The position numbers were made by a program, and so were the translations under genes. Positions 25,716 through 33,362 of a DNA stretch of 47,321 bases are shown one piece after another; the stretch's first letter is position 1, and every line of letters starts with the position of its first letter. The notes below the pieces were generated by a model, which was given only the letters and a program-made list of their open reading frames with translations, was not told where the DNA came from and ran no database searches. The stretch is taken from NCBI GenBank assembly GCA_022361155.1, contig JAKSBK010000034.1, positions 1-47,321 on the forward strand. The letters run 5' to 3'. This DNA comes from Pseudomonadota bacterium. Lineage in GTDB: Bacteria; Myxococcota_A; Polyangia; Polyangiales; JAKSBK01.

Positions 25716-27179
25716 TCACTTCTTCCTTTTCCCTTTTTCCTTTTTCTTCCCTTTTTCCTTTTTCTTTCGTTCTTCTTCGCGCTTCAACTGCTCCTGCTCC
25801 CGCCGTTCTTGTTCCTTCTGCATCTCCTGCATTTTTGCCATCTCGCGCTCCATCTTCTCCATCTCGCGGAGCGCCTGCAGCGTGTCGCGAATGTTCTGAA
25901 GCCTGCCGGCAATGCACTTGTGACTCTTTAGCTTGCGCTTGCGTCGCGTCTTTTTGCGCTTGCAGACTCTCGTGATCTCACTGACCTGACTCGCGTAGCG
26001 TCGTGCTTCACCAGCCTTGGCCAAGAAGCTCCGATAGTATTTTGCGGCCTGGTTAAGCTCCGCCGGTTGCGCATTCATGAAGTCTTGGTGGAGCACGCCA
26101 AGGTTATAGTACGGCTCTGCTCTCCGCGGCCGCAGCTTCATCGCCTTTTCGTATTCGGCCTTGGCCTTGTCGTTCTCCTCCAGCCCACGATGAGCCATGC
26201 CCAGGCCAATATGAGCGTCGAACTTGTCGGGATGCGCCTCCAGGGCCTTGATGAACGCATCCTTAGCGTCCGCATACCCCCTGAAACCCAGCGTGAGCTG
26301 CCCGAAGTTCATGTATGCTTCGAACATCTGAGGATCCAGTTCGATCGCGCGCTTGAACTTGGCCGCGGCCGCAATGATCTTGTCACGCCGCAAATCGATT
26401 AGCCCCCAGGTGTTATAAATGGGTGCGTAGTCCTTGTCGATCTTCTGCGCCTGACTGCACACAACCTCCGCAAGATCGAGCATCTTCTTGTTGCCCCGAG
26501 CTTCGTCCAGATAGATCAGGGCCATCTCGTTGAAGGCAGGCAAGTACGACGCGTTGATAGCCAGCGCGCGACGCAGGTTATTGAGCGCTTCCCGGTTGTT
26601 CTCCTCCCCGCCCGCACGGTGCTGAACGATCGCCAAGTTGACATAGCCTTCCGTGCACTGCGGGTCTGCGCGCACAGCTTCGTGAAGCTCCCGCCGTGCG
26701 TGCGAGTCGTCCCCTCTCTTCATCGCCTCGATCGCCAGCGCGACCCGCGCACGGCAGTACTTGGGGCTCACATTGTGAGCTTTGCGATAGAATTTCAGCG
26801 CCGGGCCGCTCCGGCCGCAGCGCTCGTGGGTCAGGCCTGCCATGTAAAGCGCCTCTACGAAGCCCCCCTGCGCGTCCGACGCCTTCTGAAAAAGCTCGAT
26901 CACTTCTGCGCATTGCTCGTCGTTCCAGGTCCCCTTCTCGTACTTGGCGAAAGCCTCCTTGCCCTCGAGCCAGTAGTTGTGCGCATCCACACTCACCGTT
27001 TGGCCTCCGGCCACGCGCACCACGCGCCCGCGCTCATCCACTGCACGCTTGTCCCTAGTGACTCGCGACACCTTGCTTCCACCCGTTGCCGCCGCGCCCC
27101 CTCCGCATCCGACCATGCTCGGGGCCAACAGCCCCAACCAGAAACCGACGACCACGCGCCTGAGGCGTCGCCTAACCAT
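25716..27179 (-). CDS. TPR lipoprotein, GltE/AglT-like
   Basis: A 487-residue protein. The ATG at 27179 overlaps the end of the upstream gene by 8 bp and has GAGGAGC upstream. The signal MVRRRLRRVVVGFWLGLLAP is followed by lipobox MVGC, so a lipoprotein. Residues about 70-400 are TPR units (for example GGFVEALYMAGLTHERCGRS, MFEAYMNFGQLTLGFRGYAD, AEPYYNLGVLHQDF). The C-terminus is a Lys-rich then Glu/Lys/Met-rich coiled coil (EKMEREMAKMQEMQKEQERR) ending in low-complexity lysine runs. Size, lipidation, TPRs and position match AglT/GltE, a TPR protein of the Myxococcus gliding apparatus. Confidence 0.82.
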   Translation of the reverse strand: MVRRRLRRVVVGFWLGLLAPSMVGCGGGAAATGGSKVSRVTRDKRAVDERGRVVRVAGGQTVSVDAHNYWLEGKEAFAKYEKGTWNDEQCAEVIELFQKASDAQGGFVEALYMAGLTHERCGRSGPALKFYRKAHNVSPKYCRARVALAIEAMKRGDDSHARRELHEAVRADPQCTEGYVNLAIVQHRAGGEENNREALNNLRRALAINASYLPAFNEMALIYLDEARGNKKMLDLAEVVCSQAQKIDKDYAPIYNTWGLIDLRRDKIIAAAAKFKRAIELDPQMFEAYMNFGQLTLGFRGYADAKDAFIKALEAHPDKFDAHIGLGMAHRGLEENDKAKAEYEKAMKLRPRRAEPYYNLGVLHQDFMNAQPAELNQAAKYYRSFLAKAGEARRYASQVSEITRVCKRKKTRRKRKLKSHKCIAGRLQNIRDTLQALREMEKMEREMAKMQEMQKEQERREQEQLKREEERKKKEKGKKKEKGKRKK

Positions 27180-30100
27180 CGCTTTGCTCCTCTTCGTCGC
27201 CCAAGCCCAAATCCACGACGTCCGGTCTTGCCTCCGCCGTGTGAATGTAGCGACCCCTGCCCCTGAGCTCCGCCGCCCTTGGATACTTGCGTGGATCGAG
27301 CCTGAACAGCTCCGTCTCACATTGCGTCATGAACTCATTGAACCAGCGCACCTTCGTTGCCGTGATCAAACAAAACTCGTAGGCGTCTTTGGCCCTCATC
27401 ACCCACGGCTGCGACTGCTCGTCCAGCGACTGGTAGTAGATGTCGACCAGTTCCTCGTCCTTTTCGAACACCGGCGGTACCGGTGCCTCACGGAACTGGT
27501 CCACGATCTCTCGATACATGTCGCCGATGCGGGCAGCGGCAGCGATATCCCATTGCGGCACCTTCAGCTTCGCAATCTGCTCGTAGGACACCCTTGCCGC
27601 GGTCAAGGCCTTTTCTTTGCTCTTCATCCACTTGACGAAGTCGTTCTGCAACCACTTCTGAAACGTCTCCATCCGCTTCTTCTGAGCCTTCTGGAGCTTG
27701 CGGCTCCAACGTCGCGACTTCTTCTTCTTTTTCTTTTTGCTCTTCTTTATCTTCCCGGTAGCCTTCCCTTTGAATATGGGAAACTCTATCGCTCTAAACC
27801 TCTCGAAAAGCTGATCGGATTGGCGAAAAAGGGCCTCCCCGACCGCGACCTTGGCTACAGCCGAGTAGCGCTGCTTCTTGGCCGCTTCAACCGGTAGCTT
27901 GGCGATCCTCTTTGCGGCTCCCTTGCGCCACAGATCCGACGCCACCTTGTAGGCCCGGACGCTCTTCTTCCTGTCGCCCAGCTGCCAATAAGCACGACCG
28001 ATCTCCACGTTCGCCTGGATCTTTTCGTGCGGCATGGCCATACGACCGTAGGTCCGCAGGTACTTCTGATAGTGCGAAACGACCTTGCTCCAGTTCTCGT
28101 CTCGCTCGTAGATCGAACCCAGCGAGTACACGACCTGCGATGTTTGCCGCGGGTGCTTGCGCTTGAAGTGTCTTTCGAAGAGGCTCGCGTCCTCGACTGC
28201 CTTTTCCTCGTCGCCTAGACCCAGGCGGAAGAACACCGCGTTCTGCAACGCATCGTGAGCAATTGCGCACACGCCAGTGCGTTTTTCCTTCGCGGTGCAG
28301 CTCCGTCCATCCTCCTTGGGGTACTCGCGTGCAAACTGCTCGTAGTAGTCCGCGGCCGTGCTGTAGATGGCGAGCGCGTGATAGTTGGCACCGATTAGAA
28401 AGACGGCGCGCCGGGCCAGCTTGCTCTTCGGAAAGCGCTCCGCCAGCACCTTGCGCACCTTGATCGAGCGCCCGAGCAGCCGCGCGGCCTCGAAGTTCAA
28501 CGCGGCATTGTACAGCACCTCGTCGAGCCGGCCGCACTCGGCGTACTTGCGGAAGATGCCCACGTAGACCTTGGCGGCGTTCTTGTACTCCTCGTTCTCC
28601 TGATACGCTTCGGCCTTCTTGCGCAAGAGATCGCATCGCAGCTGTTCGAGCACTCCGCACAGGTCCTGGTGATCCTCCTTGGCCTGTTCGCCGGCACAAT
28701 AGATGCCGTAAAGGGGCTCGATGCTGTCGTTCATTTCATCGTAACAGCTGGGACGTCGCGGCTTCGTGAAGCTGGCGAGAACATTCAAGGAATCCAGGTA
28801 CAAGTTGGCGGCATAGACCGCTAGATCGCTTTCTTTGTGGTTGTAAGCGATGTCTTTGAACAGGAGCGCCGCCTCTTCAAAGTGATTGGACTCGTAGTAG
28901 ATCCGAGCCCGACGATACTTGATTTGCGGCAGATCCTGGCTATCCGGAACAAAACAAACGTAGCGCTGGAACGCGCTGAGCATGCCACTCTCGAGCTTGG
29001 TGAAGTCGCGAGGCCTGAACTTGGCGATCTGAGCCGACTTCTGCCCCCTGCCCTTGCTGCCTCGGAGCTGCGTCTCCCTCCGCTTGAACGTCTGCTGGTA
29101 CAGATTGTTGTAGCAAAGCACGGCAGCGTAAGCGGCGTCGGAGGTGAATTCGCCTTGCGGGTTGATCTCGACGACCTTGTCGAAGGCGGGACCGCACTGT
29201 CCCCAGTCCTCCATCTTCCACAACAGCTCGGCCTGAAAGTAGCTGACACGATAGAGCGTGGGCCAGTCCCTGCGGTCGATCTCGGGAAACTCCATCTGCT
29301 CCATCTCGGGGAATTTCTTCGTGATCAGTCGATACAGTCGCGACGCCAACTCCATGGTGCTGCGATCGTTGGTGCCAGGCTGCGAATCGGTGCCGATGGC
29401 CTCTCGGTGCCAGGCGGTAGCCAGATCGATGAGGACCGAGGCTGCCGCCTGCTTGCACTTGCGCTTGTCCTCGTCCGAGTACGACCCTCCGACAAATGCC
29501 TCGTACAGATCGACAAGGCGCTCGATTTCGGTGACCTGCCTGTTCTTGGCTCTGCTGGAGACGACCGCGTTGGTGACTCGACTCTGCCAGAAGCAGACCC
29601 TGCCCGACCGTGGCTGCTCGGCCATGAGTGCGTGGTAGACGGCGATGGTGTTCCGCCAATTTCCGGTATCGTAGTAGATTTCCGCCAGGGACTCGAGCAG
29701 CTCCAGCGCGTGCTTGTCGTTATCGGCGTAGCGCCGGAAGAACTCCAGCGCCCGGGTCGGATTACCTACCTGCGCGTAAGGCATCACCATCTCGCGCCGG
29801 GACTGCTTGGCCAGATTCTTGACGTCCTTCGCCTCGGGGTGTTTCTGCGCGAATTCGACGGTCTCGACAAACGACTGCAGTGAGCGGCGGTAGTCCTCCA
29901 AGTTGTAATGGCACCAAGCCTGTTTGTAGACCGCGTATCCGTAAACCGGATTACGCCCAGGTGGCACGTCGGTCACCTTCCGATAGAAGGTCAGCGCAGC
30001 GCGCATCTCTCCGTTGCCGAAGTAGTGCTCCGCAAAGGAAAGGTAGGCATGCGGAATGAAGCGGCTCTGCGGATAACCCTTCACCAGCTTGCGGTAGACC

Positions 30101-30900
30101 TTGAGGGCCCGGTCGTTCTGGCGCATCTCCTCCAACGCGAAGCCGAGCTGGAACAGCACCTCGTCCATACGCCGGAAGTGCGGGTGGTCCTGCACGAGGG
30201 TGGCCAGGGTGCGGATGTTCGCCTCGCGAGTCTTCTTGAGCGCCGCAAATGCGGTCTTCTGTTGTCCTTGGAGGCGCCTGCATCTACCGGCGTCCTTCTT
30301 CTCCTTGCACGCGGCGAAAATGGGATCGTCCAGGTTGCGCAAAGCAACTGTTTGCTGCTGCATGAGCTCGAAGTAGCCCTCGCCCAAGCGCAGCAAGTAG
30401 TCGGGACGCTGGGGGTGATTCTTGCGCGTGTTGCGGATCAGCCGCTGCGTGATGCGGATCTCTTTCTTTAGCAGCGACTGAGCTTTGCTCTTGATGCGGT
30501 CTCGGGCGGTCAAGGTGGCCAGATCGATTTCGAAGGAAGGTCCCTTGGGCCTGGTGTCCTTCTTCGGCTCCGCCTTGCGCTTGGCCTGGCGCAGGCGCGA
30601 CCGGGGAGCCCGACTTCTTCTCAGCCTGCTCTTGGGCTGGTAGTCCGGGCACTCAGAGATCGCCTTGGGTGCAGCCGGTGAGATGCAGTAGCCGCCTTCC
30701 GGTTTCCGTTCCTTGCCTTCGGCTTTCTCGTCCTTTGCAGCCGCCTTTGGCTGCTGCGCGTCGAGGGCCGCGGAAGCCCGCGAGGCTCGCTTGACCTGTG
30801 ACCGGCGCTTCTTCGCGCTTGCGCTCCCAATCTCGAAACCGAGCAACGACGCGAACGCCAGCGAGATCAAGATGAGCAGCGCCCTTCGGTACCTCTGCAT
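27172..30900 (-). CDS. large periplasmic TPR protein, GltD/AgmU-like
   Basis: A 1242-residue protein. The ATG at 30900 is preceded by GGGAGGT eight bases upstream, and lies 5 bp after the previous stop. The signal peptide MQRYRRALLILISLAFASLL has likely cleavage after GSASA. A basic, low-complexity segment (residues about 30-120) precedes a long array of degenerate TPR/Sel1-like helical repeats up to about residue 1000 (for example ALKVYRKLVKGYPQSRFIPH, ALEFFRRYADNDKHALELLE). A Lys-rich patch follows (KKSKKKKKKKSRRWSRK). Length and architecture are close to AgmU/GltD of Myxococcus (about 1200 residues), a periplasmic TPR component that moves with the machinery. Confidence 0.82.
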   Translation of the reverse strand: MQRYRRALLILISLAFASLLGFEIGSASAKKRRSQVKRASRASAALDAQQPKAAAKDEKAEGKERKPEGGYCISPAAPKAISECPDYQPKSRLRRSRAPRSRLRQAKRKAEPKKDTRPKGPSFEIDLATLTARDRIKSKAQSLLKKEIRITQRLIRNTRKNHPQRPDYLLRLGEGYFELMQQQTVALRNLDDPIFAACKEKKDAGRCRRLQGQQKTAFAALKKTREANIRTLATLVQDHPHFRRMDEVLFQLGFALEEMRQNDRALKVYRKLVKGYPQSRFIPHAYLSFAEHYFGNGEMRAALTFYRKVTDVPPGRNPVYGYAVYKQAWCHYNLEDYRRSLQSFVETVEFAQKHPEAKDVKNLAKQSRREMVMPYAQVGNPTRALEFFRRYADNDKHALELLESLAEIYYDTGNWRNTIAVYHALMAEQPRSGRVCFWQSRVTNAVVSSRAKNRQVTEIERLVDLYEAFVGGSYSDEDKRKCKQAAASVLIDLATAWHREAIGTDSQPGTNDRSTMELASRLYRLITKKFPEMEQMEFPEIDRRDWPTLYRVSYFQAELLWKMEDWGQCGPAFDKVVEINPQGEFTSDAAYAAVLCYNNLYQQTFKRRETQLRGSKGRGQKSAQIAKFRPRDFTKLESGMLSAFQRYVCFVPDSQDLPQIKYRRARIYYESNHFEEAALLFKDIAYNHKESDLAVYAANLYLDSLNVLASFTKPRRPSCYDEMNDSIEPLYGIYCAGEQAKEDHQDLCGVLEQLRCDLLRKKAEAYQENEEYKNAAKVYVGIFRKYAECGRLDEVLYNAALNFEAARLLGRSIKVRKVLAERFPKSKLARRAVFLIGANYHALAIYSTAADYYEQFAREYPKEDGRSCTAKEKRTGVCAIAHDALQNAVFFRLGLGDEEKAVEDASLFERHFKRKHPRQTSQVVYSLGSIYERDENWSKVVSHYQKYLRTYGRMAMPHEKIQANVEIGRAYWQLGDRKKSVRAYKVASDLWRKGAAKRIAKLPVEAAKKQRYSAVAKVAVGEALFRQSDQLFERFRAIEFPIFKGKATGKIKKSKKKKKKKSRRWSRKLQKAQKKRMETFQKWLQNDFVKWMKSKEKALTAARVSYEQIAKLKVPQWDIAAAARIGDMYREIVDQFREAPVPPVFEKDEELVDIYYQSLDEQSQPWVMRAKDAYEFCLITATKVRWFNEFMTQCETELFRLDPRKYPRAAELRGRGRYIHTAEARPDVVDLGLGDEEEQSDG

Positions 30901-30905
30901 GTTAG

Positions 30906-32579
30906 CTACCTCCCGCACCGATAAGTGACCTGCTGGCGATAGAAGCCGAGCTCGTCGCGCCAGTACTCCCCATCGAACGGCCAGAGCTGATGCTCAGAAT
31001 CAACCTCCACTTCACCTCCCGTCGACTCAGCGGCGATCTTCGACTGAGCCTGCAGCTCCTGGGACAGCTGACCGCGCTCGTACGTCGCGACCTCCAGGTC
31101 CACGGTGTCGATTTGGTTGAACAGGTCCTGCAACTCGTTCAGCAGACGGTTGTAGCGAGCTTTGGCCAGGTCGCCGGCCTGATCTATCGCAAACGACTTG
31201 GCCACCAGGACGTCTTGCAATATGCGCGCCCCGACGCCCGAATTCCTGAACGCGGCCGGGGCTCCATTCATCCTCTTCTCCTCCTCCTCCAGCAGGCGTA
31301 CGTACTCGAGGTTGCGCACGACGGTGCGATCCGACAGCGCAGAGGCCACAACGGCGCGAACTGCCGTCGGCAGCTCTGCTTGCCCCGAACGCACTCGCTT
31401 GAGGAACGTGAAGAACTGTTCGTTATCTTTGTATTTCTCCAACAAATCCTCCAGTCGCCGCTTGACTGGATCGTAGTAATTGTGAAAAAGCTCAACCATT
31501 GCGGCGGCATTGTTCATTTGACAGTTGGAAAAGAAGACCACCGCCTTGAGCACGAGGGCCTCCGGATAGAAGGCGTTCTCGAAATAGGGAGAAAAGAGCG
31601 TGTGCACGTTGCCCAGCGCTCGAGCGTACTCGTCTGCCAAGAACAACGCCCACGACGCCTCGAACAATGCATCAAGCCAGTACTCGCTGCCCTGGCCGAT
31701 CCGGTTCCAAGCCTCCACCGCGTTGCCTAGCAGCTGCGGGTTGACATCCCGCTCACCCTCCTCCGTGGTTCGGTTCGCCGCCGTGTAGTATGTGCGCGCC
31801 AACGAGATCCAGGCGAGATCGCGCATGCGCTCCTCGTCCTCAACACCTTCGACGCCACGCTCCAGAGCATCGAGAATGGCGCGAAACGATCCGATAGCCG
31901 GCTTTGCCCTGCGCATTCGGATATGTGAGATCCCTTGAAAGAACCGGGACTGGACGTACCACCGCGACTCTCGACTGACACGCTCGAACAGGGCGATCGC
32001 CTGACGAAACTCCCCCTGTTGATACTTGGAGCGACCCATGAGGTACAGCAGCTGGTTATACAGATCGAAATTGTCGGGTGTGTTGAACCGATCCAGCTGC
32101 TTCATGCCGAAGCGACCGATCTTCTGGATTATTCCTGCCGACTCTGGAAGCTGCGAAGCCAGCTGAGCCAACCATTGTAGCGTCTGGTCGAAGAACACGT
32201 GGCGCCTGCGTTTCTCGCTGATCTCGTCGAAAAGCGAGAGAGCAGACTGGTAGAACTGCAGGTGATACAGGGTCTTGCCCAGAAAAAACTGGGCCTTTTG
32301 TACGTTCGCAGGGGCGTCGCGGGTTTCGCCTTGCACTACTCGCTGGAGCTGGACGGCCGCCTCCTCGTAGCGCTCGCGCTGGTACATGCGAAACGCGTTG
32401 GCCAGGACCCGCGACGGCGGCCCCCCTCTGACCCGGCCTCGGCGACCGGTCGAGGCCTCGTCCATGCCAAAAACCATGTCCTGCGCCTTGACCGGACCTG
32501 GTGAAGGGAAGTGCGAGCACACGAGCAGGGTCGCCAACGACGTCACGCTGGCGCTCATCTTCGTTAGGCTATGGCTCAT
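30906..32579 (-). CDS. exported TPR-like protein, GltC-like
   Basis: A 557-residue protein. The ATG at 32579 has GGAGGAACG directly before it. The signal peptide MSHSLTKMSASVTSLATLLV continues to cleavage near VKAQD. Mature sequence: helical repeats (ANAFRMYQRERYEEAAVQL, AQFFLGKTLYHLQFYQSALS, YLMGRSKYQQGEFRQAIAL) in the first 350 residues, then a long helical region with LLEEEEKRMNGAP and QAGDLAKARYNRLLNELQDL. It is the first gene of the long minus-strand run and directly precedes the GltD/AgmU-like gene, consistent with GltC, a periplasmic TPR protein of the gliding core. The specific name is inferred from order and repeat type. Confidence 0.75.
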   Translation of the reverse strand: MSHSLTKMSASVTSLATLLVCSHFPSPGPVKAQDMVFGMDEASTGRRGRVRGGPPSRVLANAFRMYQRERYEEAAVQLQRVVQGETRDAPANVQKAQFFLGKTLYHLQFYQSALSLFDEISEKRRRHVFFDQTLQWLAQLASQLPESAGIIQKIGRFGMKQLDRFNTPDNFDLYNQLLYLMGRSKYQQGEFRQAIALFERVSRESRWYVQSRFFQGISHIRMRRAKPAIGSFRAILDALERGVEGVEDEERMRDLAWISLARTYYTAANRTTEEGERDVNPQLLGNAVEAWNRIGQGSEYWLDALFEASWALFLADEYARALGNVHTLFSPYFENAFYPEALVLKAVVFFSNCQMNNAAAMVELFHNYYDPVKRRLEDLLEKYKDNEQFFTFLKRVRSGQAELPTAVRAVVASALSDRTVVRNLEYVRLLEEEEKRMNGAPAAFRNSGVGARILQDVLVAKSFAIDQAGDLAKARYNRLLNELQDLFNQIDTVDLEVATYERGQLSQELQAQSKIAAESTGGEVEVDSEHQLWPFDGEYWRDELGFYRQQVTYRCGR

Positions 32580-32740
32580 CGTTCCTCCGCCCGCTGCTGC
32601 CGCCGACCCGGTATGTCGCCGCTCGCGCTGGATCGAACCCGTACTCAAACCGGCCCGCGGCCCGTTCTGACTCCGTCGCGGGGTGAAAGAAATCAGGAAA
32701 GCCTCAGCAATCTCGGAAGGTTAGCCTCTGTAGAGCCGTG

Positions 32741-32770
32741 ATAATAGTGACCGGAAAAAGAGCTTGTCAA
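32741..32770 (-). promoter_or_regulatory. sigma70-type promoter of the glt-like operon
   Basis: On the minus strand TTGACA (32770-32765) is followed after 18 bases by TATTAT (32746-32741). The -35 box is a perfect consensus and the -10 box matches 5 of 6 bases. Transcription would begin near 32734, giving a leader of about 155 nt before the GltC-like ATG at 32579. It is the strongest promoter-like match noticed in the window. Confidence 0.65.
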
Positions 32771-32827
32771 GGGGGCCGCCCTCGAAAGGTTGCAAGGCAC
32801 TTCGCGCCGGCCGGACAACTGCTAGGG

Positions 32828-32967
32828 CACTAGTACCGCTTGCCAGGGATGTGATCGATTGGCGTCGAGGGCTGGCGGTCGCTGGCAAGGCGCACCGACG
32901 ATGACTGCGGTTCATTTCGATGCTGTGCAGCGCATATTCGAGGAGGTGCAACACCGCCAGCGGCGGG
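32828..32967 (+). repeat. dispersed repeat family 2, copy D
   Basis: Positions 32828-32936 match the reverse complement of 2967-3077. The extension to 32967 (TTCGAGGAGGTGCAACACCG, then CCAGCGGCGGG) matches the corresponding part of element B (TTCGAGGAGGAGCAACATAG, then CCAGCGGTGG), so copies C/D and elements A/B share the inner arms CGCTGGC...GCCAGCGG. It lies upstream of the promoter of the glt-like operon and of the TonB receptor gene. Confidence 0.75.
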
Positions 32968-33282
32968 CACGAGTTGTCTCGCTTGAAGAGCGTTCATCGC
33001 CCGGGATTGCTGGGGGCCGGCTTTGGTGAATGTGCTGCTCTTGCGTACAGGGCGGCTGCCGGGCTCCGCGTCTCCGTAGCGGACAAGCAAGTCGTGCAGC
33101 CAATCATCAAAAGTCCTAGCTGTGAGGGAAGAACCACTCGTGATGCACGAGACGACCCTCTCGAAGTCGGAGCGCGTGTATGCAAGGGAGGCAGGCGCCG
33201 AATGCAATAGGATTGACTCGAATCGCTCATTGTATTAACCCCGGAGCGGCCTTGGCACGACAGACGGGGAGAAGGCGTCCCG
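32968..33282. other. intergenic stretch without a supported gene
   Basis: Between repeat D and the 18-bp tandem repeats. A minus-strand open frame (to an ATG at 33207) reads SDFERVVSCITSG and FDDWLHDLLVRYGDAEPG, which looks protein-like but runs straight into repeat D and has no clear ribosome binding site. It may be a gene remnant; I do not recognise the family. Confidence 0.35.
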
Positions 33283-33358
33283 AGTCGTGGAACGCACAAG
33301 ACCCGAGTCGTGGAACGCACAAGAGTCGTGGAACGCACAAGAGTCGTGGAGCGCATGG
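33283..33358 (+). repeat. 18-bp tandem repeats upstream of the TonB receptor
   Basis: AGTCGTGGAACGCACAAG occurs at 33283-33300, 33306-33323 and 33324-33341, with a diverged fourth copy (AGTCGTGGAGCGCATGG) at 33342-33358. A 5-base insert separates copies 1 and 2. The array ends 4 bp before the receptor's ATG, so it forms the 5' leader. It could be a binding-site array, an mRNA leader element or a simple minisatellite. Confidence 0.8.
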
Positions 33359-33362
33359 GAAA

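Noticed and set aside
25716-25800. Lys-rich coding end of the GltE-like gene as a poly-pyrimidine terminator or simple repeat
   Set aside because: The CTTTTTCC-rich strand is explained by the KKEKGK-type C-terminus in frame with the TPR lipoprotein.
33283-33358. Tandem 18-bp repeats as a CRISPR array
   Set aside because: Units are adjacent or 5 bp apart with no spacers and no cas genes nearby.
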